64,000 bases of DNA from UBA4417 sp031550085 (GTDB taxonomy: Bacteria; Bacteroidota; Bacteroidia; Bacteroidales; UBA4417): the NCBI GenBank assembly GCA_031550085.1, contig JAVBOY010000017.1:62001-126000 (forward strand), written 5' to 3'. The position numbers and the translations under genes were made by a program. Below, one piece after another: positions 43,116-50,730 of this stretch. The notes under the pieces are model-generated. The model was given only the letters and a program-made list of their open reading frames with translations. It was not told where the DNA came from and did not search any database. Every line of letters begins with the position of its first letter. Position 1 is the first letter of the stretch.

Positions 43116-43233
43116 CAACACTTTAAATTCATTCCAAATAAGGAATCAATAAATGCTTATTTCATCACTTAATAACTTAAAGGAAACAAGCTACAAAAGG
43201 GTAAAATAAGACGAATTATTATTAATTATTTTA

Positions 43234-43752
43234 ATGCTTAATCTTATGACAAAGTCTGAATTCAACAATAAACTGGTAGGCCTGAAAAACAGCCTCGAAT
43301 ATTATGCCCTAACCCTCACCTCAAACCACAATGACGCTGCCGATCTGGTGCAAGACACATACCTGAAAGCCTTAACCAACAGTGACAAATTTGCAGAGGA
43401 CACCAATTTGAAAGCCTGGACTTATACCATTATGAAAAACACTTTTATCAATAATTACCGCAGGAACCAAAAAGCTAATACGTTTATTGACAATACGGAA
43501 GACATGTACTTTATGAACATTCCGCGAAAATCAGAATTCCCGACCCCTGAATCGCAAATTTCCGTTAAGGATATAAACAAAGCGATTACAAGCCTTGACG
43601 CTGAACAGCGTACACCCTTCGAAATGCTAACATCGGGCTATAAGTACAAAGAAATAGCCGATGCGTTAAATATTTCGATAGGAACCGTAAAAAGCAGAAT
43701 TTTCTTTACACGCCGTAAATTGATGGAAAGTCTGCATGATGTGGCCGATTAA
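43234..43752 (+). CDS. RNA polymerase ECF-type sigma factor
   Basis: 172-aa sigma factor with region 2 at about residues 15-80 (LTSNHNDAADLVQDTYLKAL, NLKAWTYTIMKNTFINNYRR) and region 4 at about 115-168 (ALTSLDAEQRTPFEM-like pattern, YKEIADALNISIGTVKSRIFFTRRKL). Start is ATG at 43234; the ATG at 43246 is an alternative. No anti-sigma gene adjoins it, so control may be transcriptional, through the dyad and promoter upstream. In some Bacteroidota genomes a sigma factor of this kind and a B12-MerR gene stand next to carotenoid genes; none is present here. Confidence 0.9.
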   Translation: MLNLMTKSEFNNKLVGLKNSLEYYALTLTSNHNDAADLVQDTYLKALTNSDKFAEDTNLKAWTYTIMKNTFINNYRRNQKANTFIDNTEDMYFMNIPRKSEFPTPESQISVKDINKAITSLDAEQRTPFEMLTSGYKYKEIADALNISIGTVKSRIFFTRRKLMESLHDVAD

Positions 43753-43788
43753 TACATTACAATTACCAACACCCGAAAACCCACCAAC

Positions 43789-43818
43789 CGAAAAGCAGCT
43801 CCTGAGCTGCTTTTTTTA
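43789..43818. terminator. Bidirectional terminator between ECF sigma gene and mqnD
   Basis: AAAAGCAGCTC / GAGCTGCTTTT perfect stem with a two-base centre and a T-run. It also overlaps the mqnD stop codon on the opposite strand. Confidence 0.85.
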
Positions 43819-44664
43819 TTCTTGTAAAACAAATATAGAATCCGGTTTATGGGACAACAACCCGGTTTCAAGCGCTTTCTCAAAAAGTTTTTCAACTGCT
43901 TCCCTCCCCTTTTGCTGCAATGAAATTGAATATTGGTTCACATACAAATCAATATGCTGCTTCACAACCTGTTCAGAAAGCTCTTGGGCATTGCCGCGAA
44001 TAAACCGATTTTGTAAATCAAAATTCCGGTATGCATATTCAATACTTCGCTTCAAAACTCGGTTCAACTTTAACATAGTTTCCAGAGGAACATCGCGCCG
44101 GACACAAATCCCGCCAAGCGGAATAGGCGCTTGCGCATATTCCTCCCAAAATCGGCCCAAATCCATAATTAGTTGCAGCCCTTTCTCGGCATAAGTGAAA
44201 CGTCCTTCATGAATGATAATTCCGGCATCTACCGTATCGTTGAGGATGGCAATCTCAATATCGGAATACAAGACCTCCATTTTATTTTTCACATGAGGGA
44301 AAGCAAGCGAAAACAATAAATTTGCGGTTGTATAATGCCCCGGAATGGCTATCTTCAGGCAATCCAAACCGGATACCGAATAGTGATTTTTCGATACTAA
44401 TAAAGGTCCAGCCCCAAAGCCCAGAGCAGCACCGCTATCGAGCAAGCGATACTGGTTTGACAAATACAAAAACGCATGAAAGCTTAATTTTGAAACTTGC
44501 AGTTCCGCTTTAAAAGCTTTCCGGTTCAGTTCTTCCACATCTGCCAGCAAATAATCAAATTGCAAGCCTTCGGTATCGATTTTTTGATGCACCAAAGCAT
44601 CAAAAATAAACGTATCGTTGGGGCAAGGGGAAAAACCAAGCGATAAAACAGTAGATTGCGGCAT
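43816..44664 (-). CDS. mqnD: 1,4-dihydroxy-6-naphthoate synthase (futalosine pathway)
   Basis: Converts cyclic dehypoxanthinyl futalosine to 1,4-dihydroxy-6-naphthoate in menaquinone synthesis. The 282-aa protein has the periplasmic-binding-protein-like fold of MqnA/MqnD, starting LSLGFSPCPNDTFIFDALVH, the hallmark MqnD motif, and LPLGGICVRRDVP-like IPLGGICVRRDV. Presence of mqnD means that menaquinone is made by the futalosine rather than the MenFDHCEB route. It follows the Fur-family gene by eight bases. mqnA, B, C and E are not in the window. Confidence 0.93.
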   Translation of the reverse strand: MPQSTVLSLGFSPCPNDTFIFDALVHQKIDTEGLQFDYLLADVEELNRKAFKAELQVSKLSFHAFLYLSNQYRLLDSGAALGFGAGPLLVSKNHYSVSGLDCLKIAIPGHYTTANLLFSLAFPHVKNKMEVLYSDIEIAILNDTVDAGIIIHEGRFTYAEKGLQLIMDLGRFWEEYAQAPIPLGGICVRRDVPLETMLKLNRVLKRSIEYAYRNFDLQNRFIRGNAQELSEQVVKQHIDLYVNQYSISLQQKGREAVEKLFEKALETGLLSHKPDSIFVLQE

Positions 44665-44672
44665 GAAATTAG

Positions 44673-45140
44673 TTACAACGGTTTGTTGTTGGGGGAATCA
44701 ATGGCAGTACCAAAAAAAGTAAGCGAATGGTGCGTAATTTTTACATTCAGCATTTTTTCAATTGAACTCTTGATTTCGCCGATCCTCGGATCGCAAAATT
44801 CAAGTACGGCGCCGGTTTCTACATCAATAAAATGATCGTGGTGCCGGAATTCAAACGATTTCTCAAATTGCGCATGATTGTTTTTGAATTGGTGCTTGGT
44901 CACCAAATGGCAATTCAGCAACAATTCGATGGTGTTGTATAGCGTGGCACGGCTTACGCGGTACCGGTTATTTTTCATTTGGATATACAAGGTTTCAATA
45001 TCAAAATGCCCATCGGTATTATATATTTCGCGTAAAATGGTAAAACGTTCCGGTGTCTTCCGGTGTCCGTTTTTTTCCAAATATTCGGTAAATATGTTGC
45101 TTACCGCATTAAAATCCAATTCTTTTGATTCGGTTTTCAT
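44673..45140 (-). CDS. Fur-family transcriptional regulator lacking the CxxC zinc motif
   Basis: 155-aa repressor. The N-terminal winged helix (RKTPERFTILREIY, YRVSRATLYNTIELL) is intact. The dimerisation domain keeps the metal-binding FRHHDHFI (His100, His101, His103) and EFCDPRI, but where Fur proteins normally have an ICxxCG structural zinc pair this one has IDVETG (Asp106, Thr109). Regulatory metal binding may remain, but structural zinc cannot bind in the usual way. It could be a Fur or PerR type; the operon partner mqnD and the peptide alone do not decide. Own promoter at 45213. Confidence 0.88.
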   Translation of the reverse strand: MKTESKELDFNAVSNIFTEYLEKNGHRKTPERFTILREIYNTDGHFDIETLYIQMKNNRYRVSRATLYNTIELLLNCHLVTKHQFKNNHAQFEKSFEFRHHDHFIDVETGAVLEFCDPRIGEIKSSIEKMLNVKITHHSLTFFGTAIDSPNNKPL

Positions 45141-45212
45141 GTTCTGATTTTTTGTAAGACTTTATATCCCGAAAAAAATTCCGAGTATCGAATTTTTCAG
45201 AATCTCCGTAAC

Positions 45213-45220
45213 CAAAAGTA
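45213..45220 (-). promoter_or_regulatory. -7 promoter box of the fur-mqnD operon
   Basis: Exact TACTTTTG on the minus strand, 72 bases before the Fur-family ATG. Confidence 0.7.
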
Positions 45221-45268
45221 GTATTTTTTTCTTATGTAGAATGATTTTAAATAAATATTTTCAAAAAA

Positions 45269-45790
45269 TCACCGGAGCAGTTGCAACATCCACTCATCCA
45301 TCCAAATATCATTGCGTTTGTTCCACTTTTTTTTGCAGCCGCAAATCTCAAAACCCGCGTTTTGAAAAAGCTTCAAACTGATTGCATTGTCACTTTCGAT
45401 ATTACAGAATAATTGATTTAATTTCAATGTTTTAAAACAGTATTCTTTTAAAATATCCAAAGCTTCGGTTGCCAGTTTCTTGTTTTGAAAGGCTTTCGCA
45501 ATAAAGATTCCGACTCCCGCCCGTAAATGATGCGGATCAAAGTCAAACAAATCAATGCTGCCAACCGTTTCAGGGACCTGCGGCGCAGTGACCCAATCAA
45601 TCATCAGGCGAAGCTGGCGGATGGTATAAATATCCTGATGGGAATTTAAGATATATTGTTCCAATACATAACGTGAGAAGGGAGCAAATGTATTGCTTAA
45701 ATGCCACAATTGCGGGTCGTTTTCCCAAATGTAGAGCCGGTCAAGATCCGAATGCTCTAAAGCGCGCAGCTTGATGTTTTTGCCAATCAT
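45269..45790 (-). CDS. GNAT family N-acetyltransferase (RimJ/SpeG type)
   Basis: 173-aa acetyltransferase with the usual opening IKLRALEHSDLDRLYIWENDP, a beta4 strand in AGVGIFIAKAFQNKKLATEAL (acetyl-CoA loop, QNKKLA standing for Q/RxxGxG/A) and the C-terminal NAISLKLFQNAGF. The pattern matches RimJ/RimL and SpeG, which acetylate ribosomal proteins or polyamines; the substrate is not predictable. It lies 43 bases after dapF on the same strand and is probably cotranscribed. Confidence 0.9.
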   Translation of the reverse strand: MIGKNIKLRALEHSDLDRLYIWENDPQLWHLSNTFAPFSRYVLEQYILNSHQDIYTIRQLRLMIDWVTAPQVPETVGSIDLFDFDPHHLRAGVGIFIAKAFQNKKLATEALDILKEYCFKTLKLNQLFCNIESDNAISLKLFQNAGFEICGCKKKWNKRNDIWMDEWMLQLLR

Positions 45791-45833
45791 TCGGTTGTAA
45801 TTATTTGTTTTTCACTTTAAAAACAATCAATCA

Positions 45834-46604
45834 TTAAAACACTCCTTCAAAAACTTTTACAGCAGGGCCTATGAGCCGGATATGGGTAAAAATTTGATTT
45901 TGAAGGTCAAATTTCACCGTTAAGTTACCGCCCAACGTATTCACAACAAAGTTGTTCCCTCCTTGTTTTAATGCCGTTGCAAGGGCTGCTGCCGTGGCTC
46001 CGGTTCCACACGAAAGAGTTTCTCCTTCCACCCCCTTTTCATAGGTTCTGATTTTTAAAACACTTTCGCTTCGTTCCACAAAATTTACATTGGTTCCTTC
46101 GGATCCAAACGCCGGGGCGTAACGCAATTTCCGGCCTTCTTCCAAAACATCCACTTCCGAAACATTTTTTACAAAACAAACCAGGTGCTCTGTGCCGGTA
46201 TTTAAGAAAACGGAATTATCCATCCGTTGATACTCCGCAACATCCGTCATTTGCAGACTCACCAAAGCTTCTTTATCCGTATATTCCAGCAATTTAGCCC
46301 GGTGCGTTCCATCGGCGGCACAAAACAAGGCATCCGTTTCCAGAAGTCCCAAAGATCTTGCAAAAGCAACTATACAGCGCGCACCGTTTCCGCAAAAAGT
46401 AGCGAAACTTCCATCGGAATTGTAGTAAACCATCTCAAAATCAAAGCCTTCCTTTGTACGCAAAAGCAACAACCCATCAGCTCCGATGCCGAAATGCCTC
46501 GAACAGAGTTGCTCAATTTGTTTTTCATCGCCGGCAAATTGCCGGCTCCGGTCATCGACAAGAATAAAATCGTTGCCCGTGCCCTGGTATTTTACAAACT
46601 TCAC
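45834..46604 (-). CDS. dapF: Diaminopimelate epimerase (GTG start)
   Basis: Interconverts LL- and meso-diaminopimelate for lysine and peptidoglycan synthesis. The 256-aa protein begins (GTG)KFVKYQGTGNDFILVD and has both catalytic Cys regions: GNGARCIVAF and SCGTGATAAAL. The long frame from 46784 adds 60 residues without homology. I set the start at the GTG at 46604 because the conserved N-terminus begins there and a TACCTTTG box lies 19 bases upstream, inside the extension. dapA is 13 kb away at 59.8 kb. Confidence 0.94.
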   Translation of the reverse strand: MKFVKYQGTGNDFILVDDRSRQFAGDEKQIEQLCSRHFGIGADGLLLLRTKEGFDFEMVYYNSDGSFATFCGNGARCIVAFARSLGLLETDALFCAADGTHRAKLLEYTDKEALVSLQMTDVAEYQRMDNSVFLNTGTEHLVCFVKNVSEVDVLEEGRKLRYAPAFGSEGTNVNFVERSESVLKIRTYEKGVEGETLSCGTGATAAALATALKQGGNNFVVNTLGGNLTVKFDLQNQIFTHIRLIGPAVKVFEGVF

Positions 46605-46623
46605 CGTAGAAAAAATTAGATAA

Positions 46624-46631
46624 CAAAGGTA
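46624..46631 (-). promoter_or_regulatory. -7 promoter box of dapF
   Basis: TACCTTTG on the minus strand; decides the GTG start of dapF. Confidence 0.7.
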
Positions 46632-46663
46632 ACGAGTTTGAGCCAAAACTGAGAAAGTTTTTC

Positions 46664-46671
46664 TATACTTG
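46664..46671 (+). promoter_or_regulatory. -7-like box of the envelope protein gene
   Basis: TATACTTG, one mismatch to TAnnTTTG, 19 bases before the ATG at 46691. A TTTG at 46637-46640 lies 23 bases upstream, slightly far for a -33. Confidence 0.5.
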
Positions 46672-46690
46672 CAAGCTAAAACGGACATAG

Positions 46691-47854
46691 ATGAAGAAAT
46701 ACCTCCTTTTATTGAGCTTATTATCAGCAATATGGTTCTGCCGTGCACAAGATGCAGATACGTCCGATTTGTATTGCGAAACAAGTTACTTTACCTATTT
46801 GAAAACAATTCCATCCTTTTACCAGATTGGAAATATAGACAGCATTTTCGGGATCTTAAATTCTTGGGCTTCCGACTGTGGAGAAAACGAGGAAATTGCA
46901 CGTACTGCCCTTCTTTTATCGATTGAAACCAACACTTTTTCAGATCATTTATTTGACAATAACATCATTTCTTATTTATATGATTATCAAAGATTAGCGG
47001 CAAATCCCGATGGAATTTTGCAAGAATTGTTCGAAGACGATACAACAGCCAAACAGATTGTCCGGAATTACCTCCGGTTTACCAAAAACCTTGCTCAGAA
47101 ACTGCTTACCTATACCGACTTATCGTCCGAAGAACGTTTTTTGGCTAATTTTTATGCTGATCCATCCTCTGCTCTTTACAACGATTTGAAACTTCCGGCT
47201 TTTGATAGCACCAAACTCCAACAAATTTATTATCAGCCGGTCGAAGGGAAATCAGCCCTTACTGATTTTCATGCCTCGTTTTCGGCCGGATTGTGGTTCC
47301 CGTTGCAAAACCTCTCTTTGGTCGGCAACCATTTTACACTCGGACTTCAGTTGGGTGGCAAAAGCAAAAAGTTTTTGTATGATTTTGCCATCGACTTTCG
47401 GGTGGGCGCATCCAGGGATGAATTTGAAACCAAAGTTTCGGGTGTCAATGTGAAGGCAAACAGTTTTCTGGAAACGAATTTCCGCTTGGACTTCGGGTAC
47501 GAATTGCTTCAATACCGCCGGAGCGAGCTTGACCTGTTAGGCAGTGCCGGAGTCGGAGTCCTGCTGGTATATTCTGATAAGGGCGATCTCGATGATCCAG
47601 ACGACGATATCAACAAGCGCTTGGTTTCTCCGGTATTTGGATTTGGAGGCAGTTATCGGTTCTACTATGCCGTACACCAGTATATTGCCTTGACGGGCCG
47701 GTATTTTGTCCTTGGTTACAGCAATAAAGGAGCAACCAGCTTAAGCGGTAACGCCTTCAGCGTGACGCTGGAATGGGGATTGGGCACTAACCGATGGCTT
47801 TACAACCGAAACACTGTTTTGCGTACGGTAACCCGCAATGTAAAAGGAAATTAA
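46691..47854 (+). CDS. Hypothetical envelope protein with C-terminal beta-barrel-like half
   Basis: 387-aa protein with signal peptide (MKKYLLLLSLLSAIWFCRAQ). The first half of the mature protein is helical and acidic, with SWASDCGENEEIARTALLLSIE; the second half, from about residue 190, has alternating aromatic and polar strands (FSAGLWFPLQNLSLVGNHFTLG, FGFGGSYRFYYAVHQYIALTGRYF) like an outer-membrane barrel with about eight strands. I do not recognise the family. It is divergent from dapF and convergent with the ABC permease. Confidence 0.75.
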   Translation: MKKYLLLLSLLSAIWFCRAQDADTSDLYCETSYFTYLKTIPSFYQIGNIDSIFGILNSWASDCGENEEIARTALLLSIETNTFSDHLFDNNIISYLYDYQRLAANPDGILQELFEDDTTAKQIVRNYLRFTKNLAQKLLTYTDLSSEERFLANFYADPSSALYNDLKLPAFDSTKLQQIYYQPVEGKSALTDFHASFSAGLWFPLQNLSLVGNHFTLGLQLGGKSKKFLYDFAIDFRVGASRDEFETKVSGVNVKANSFLETNFRLDFGYELLQYRRSELDLLGSAGVGVLLVYSDKGDLDDPDDDINKRLVSPVFGFGGSYRFYYAVHQYIALTGRYFVLGYSNKGATSLSGNAFSVTLEWGLGTNRWLYNRNTVLRTVTRNVKGN

Positions 47855-47867
47855 AGAATAAAGTTCC

Positions 47868-48947
47868 TCAATATTTTATTCGTGGATCAAGAATTCCGTA
47901 AACTATATCAACCAAAATATTGACGAGGATCAGCAGCACGCTGATCAAAAGAATGGCGCCCATAATTACCGGAAAGTCATATTTTTCAAGTGCATCGACC
48001 AATACAACACCGATCCCCTTCCAATCAAATACGTATTCGATAAAAACCGCTCCTGCCAACAACGAAGCAAACCAAGCCGAAACAGCCGTTACTACCGGAT
48101 TCATGGCATTTTTCAAAGCATGCCCGGTAATAACTTTGTACCGGCCCAGGCCTTTGGCTTTGGCCGTGCGAATGTAATCCTGATTCAATACTTCGAGCAA
48201 ACTGCCGCGTGTAAGTTCCACAATAATCGCCAACGGACGAATGGCCAAGGTAAAAACGGGTAAAATCAGATTTTTCAAATTGATGTATTCGCCCCGTCCG
48301 AAGTCATCAACCGAATAGAGGCTGCCAAACATATTCAATCCGGTATACTTTGCCAGCACAAATGCAAAAATCCACGCTACCAAAATGGCTGCAAAAAACG
48401 ACGGCAACGACATGCCTAATACAGACAAAGCCAAAGCCGAGTGATCGAACCAACGGTCTTTGTGCAATGCACAAAAGATACCGATCACAATTCCCAATAC
48501 GGTAGCTACCAACATGGCGACCGTCGCCAAAAACAGGGTGGGTACAAAGGCTTCGGATAAAATTTCCGACACAGGCCGTTTGCTTTGGTACGAACGTCTT
48601 AAATACGGTTCTTTCAGCACCAAAACCTTTTCTTTCCCCAGTGGGAGCAATTTTAAAGCAGAAATGTATTTACTTGAATCCAAATAAATCCCGCTTTCTT
48701 TATCTACCTGATTATGAACGGATAAAAAAGACAAGTCATTGAGAAAATTGAAATATTGAAAAGCCAACGGCTTATCCAACCCCAAATCGTGGTTGATGGT
48801 CGCCACCGAAGTGCTGTCGGCACGCTGTCCCAGCATCATATGCGCCGGATCTCCCGGCAAAACGGTAAAGAGAAAAAAAATCAATGTTATCACACCCAGC
48901 AAAACGAGCAAACCGTAAAACAGTCGTTTCAGAATGTGATTCAGCAT
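47868..48947 (-). CDS. ABC transporter permease (DppB/OppB type), orphan
   Basis: 359-aa inner-membrane permease. N-terminal MLNHILKRLFYGLLVLLGVITLIFFLFTVLPGDPA is the DppB/OppB hallmark. Residues about 75-135 form a periplasmic insertion. The C-terminal half carries the EAA loop region (EVLNQDYIRTAKAKGLGRYK) and GAVFIEYVFDWKGIG. The second permease, ATPases and binding protein are not adjacent, so the partners are elsewhere. Substrate is probably peptides or nickel-like solutes; undetermined. Confidence 0.9.
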   Translation of the reverse strand: MLNHILKRLFYGLLVLLGVITLIFFLFTVLPGDPAHMMLGQRADSTSVATINHDLGLDKPLAFQYFNFLNDLSFLSVHNQVDKESGIYLDSSKYISALKLLPLGKEKVLVLKEPYLRRSYQSKRPVSEILSEAFVPTLFLATVAMLVATVLGIVIGIFCALHKDRWFDHSALALSVLGMSLPSFFAAILVAWIFAFVLAKYTGLNMFGSLYSVDDFGRGEYINLKNLILPVFTLAIRPLAIIVELTRGSLLEVLNQDYIRTAKAKGLGRYKVITGHALKNAMNPVVTAVSAWFASLLAGAVFIEYVFDWKGIGVVLVDALEKYDFPVIMGAILLISVLLILVNILVDIVYGILDPRIKY

Positions 48948-48985
48948 GTGATTTTATTTTTTTTTACAAAAGCTTTAAGTATTCC

Positions 48986-50095
48986 CTATTTCAGGTATTT
49001 TGCCTTAAACGTTTCGAAATCGGGAATATCGCGCCAATGCCACTTTTTGATAATTTCTCCGTTCTTAAGCAGCATCATTCCCGGATTGGAGCGAACCATG
49101 GTTTTCAAAATGATATCATCGGCATTATAAAACTCCAACTTATCCAGTTGATGCTGAAGGGCATAATTCCGGATCGTAGGGTTGTCGGCTGCAACCAAAA
49201 CGGCTGTTTGAACATCATTATCATAGGCTTTTCCGGCAAATTCATTGATATTTTGAAATGCTTTGGGGTTGGCCAATTCAAAGCTATAAGAATTGATAAT
49301 CAACTGATAGTCGGGATTGAGCTTGATGGACTGGCTAACGTCATTTCCGGTCGTATCGTAAATGTGAAGCAGCTTACCGGCATAAAAATTAGAATCGACC
49401 ACACGCTGGCTTACAAATTCGTGATTTTCCATCCAGATACTGTCGTTGTAAGGCATTTGTGAAGATAAGAACTCTTCCTGTTTACCGGTCTTTTTGTCTT
49501 TATAGGTCAGGAAAGATTGAATCGGCTTGGGATTCTCAGTATAAAGCTTGGCGCCCGTTTTCCATTCGGTAAAATCAATGATGGGCAAATGGCGGTAATT
49601 GTACACACAAAAACAAACAAATAAAATTGCAAAAATATCGGCTATAAGCCATTGGGTACCCATTCCCCAATATTCCTTGAATTTTTTCCGGTAACTAAAA
49701 ATAACGATGGCAAAAGCAATCAGTACCAGGTTCTTATAAAATGTTTGCCAGTTGGTCAATTTCACCGCATCGCCAAAACAGCCGCAATCGGGTACGATGG
49801 TGAAAATGGCATCATTCAAAGTCAGCAAGGTGAAGAATACCATCATCAAGAGTAACAACCAGGATGTCAACTTCATACGTAGTTTTAGCAGAAGCATCAC
49901 TCCAACGCTAAACTCCAAGGTACACATTAGAATTGAAAGCGTTAACGACAAGGGGATGGCCCACTGCATGTTGAACGCAATAAAATAATCTTCGATGCGA
50001 TAGGTAAATCCAAGTGGATCAACACCTTTTACAAACGCGGAGAATATAAAAGTCAATCCGCAAAGAATCCGGCAAATATTGGCTAAAATTTTCAT
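48986..50095 (-). CDS. MauE/DoxX-like membrane protein with thioredoxin-like C-terminus (BT_3928 type)
   Basis: 369-aa protein. The first 150 residues hold four membrane helices of the DoxX/MauE family (CRILCGLTFIFSAFVKGVDP, with PDCGCFGDAVKLTNW in the loop). After another helix near residue 165 comes an extracytoplasmic domain of about 180 residues that ends like a thioredoxin fold (RSNPGMMLLKNGEIIKKWHW). The thioredoxin CxxC is missing: the corresponding stretch IINSYSFELANPK has no Cys. It is likely a redox-associated membrane scaffold. It follows the DUF1599 gene by 24 bases. Confidence 0.85.
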   Translation of the reverse strand: MKILANICRILCGLTFIFSAFVKGVDPLGFTYRIEDYFIAFNMQWAIPLSLTLSILMCTLEFSVGVMLLLKLRMKLTSWLLLLMMVFFTLLTLNDAIFTIVPDCGCFGDAVKLTNWQTFYKNLVLIAFAIVIFSYRKKFKEYWGMGTQWLIADIFAILFVCFCVYNYRHLPIIDFTEWKTGAKLYTENPKPIQSFLTYKDKKTGKQEEFLSSQMPYNDSIWMENHEFVSQRVVDSNFYAGKLLHIYDTTGNDVSQSIKLNPDYQLIINSYSFELANPKAFQNINEFAGKAYDNDVQTAVLVAADNPTIRNYALQHQLDKLEFYNADDIILKTMVRSNPGMMLLKNGEIIKKWHWRDIPDFETFKAKYLK

Positions 50096-50119
50096 ACGAA
50101 TCTTATTAAATAATATTTT

Positions 50120-50665
50120 TTATTCTGGTTGAATCATTAAAATCATGGCAAAAACCGAATAGTTGATAATATCCAAATAATTGGCTTCCAAGCCTTCGGA
50201 TATTTTTGTTTGTCCGTCATTATCTTCGATTTGCTTGACACGAAGTAATTTCATCAATATAATATCTACCAACGAACTGACACGCATTTGCCGCCAAGCT
50301 TCATCATAATCGTGATTTTTGTCTGTCATCAAATCCTTGGCCTGCTTTACATACTTATCATATAAGCGCGCCGCTTCGCCGGGTTCCATCTGCAAATTGT
50401 CGGAGGATCCCAATTCCAACTGAATCAACGCCATTACAGAATAATTAAAAATGCCGATCAATTCGGATGTAATGCCCTCGGCTACCTTGCTTTCCCCTTT
50501 TTCCTGGATGCTACGGATGCGGTTGGCCTTTATAAAAATCTGGTCGGTCATGGAAGTCGCCCGCAAAATGCGCCAAGCCGTTCCATAATCGTGCATTTTG
50601 TCGGTAAAAACCTTACGGCAAGTAGCAGCCACCTGGTCGAACTGTTCGAATGTTTTTTCCTGCAT
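50120..50665 (-). CDS. DUF1599 protein with duplicated domain
   Basis: 181-aa protein made of two similar halves of about 70 residues. The first has FTDKMHDYGTAWRILRATSMTDQIFIKANRIRSIQE and the second LMTDKNHDYDEAWRQMRVSSLVDIILMKLLRVKQIE, each followed by an EG(I/L)...LIGIFNYSVMALIQ type helix. This is DUF1599, a nucleotide-modification-associated domain; the conserved KxxDYGxAW motif suggests a nucleotide or metal site. The biochemical role is unknown. Its 5' end nearly abuts the divergent folP gene. Confidence 0.9.
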   Translation of the reverse strand: MQEKTFEQFDQVAATCRKVFTDKMHDYGTAWRILRATSMTDQIFIKANRIRSIQEKGESKVAEGITSELIGIFNYSVMALIQLELGSSDNLQMEPGEAARLYDKYVKQAKDLMTDKNHDYDEAWRQMRVSSLVDIILMKLLRVKQIEDNDGQTKISEGLEANYLDIINYSVFAMILMIQPE

Positions 50666-50730
50666 TCCCTAATAAATTTGTAATTTTAACGTTTTGTGGA
50701 TCCTGTTATTGGATCAACAACAAATATGCA

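Larger units (their letters stand above)
42740..43233. other. Long regulatory intergenic region upstream of the ECF sigma gene
   Basis: 494 bases. From left to right it holds the terminator of the CarH-like gene, about 200 bases of AT-rich sequence without a frame, a 31-base dyad (43032-43062), a canonical promoter (43084-43115) and an untranslated leader of about 110 bases. Confidence 0.6.

Noticed and set aside
43736..44194. 152-codon plus-strand frame opposite mqnD
   Set aside because: Shadow of mqnD; crosses the bidirectional terminator at 43789-43818.
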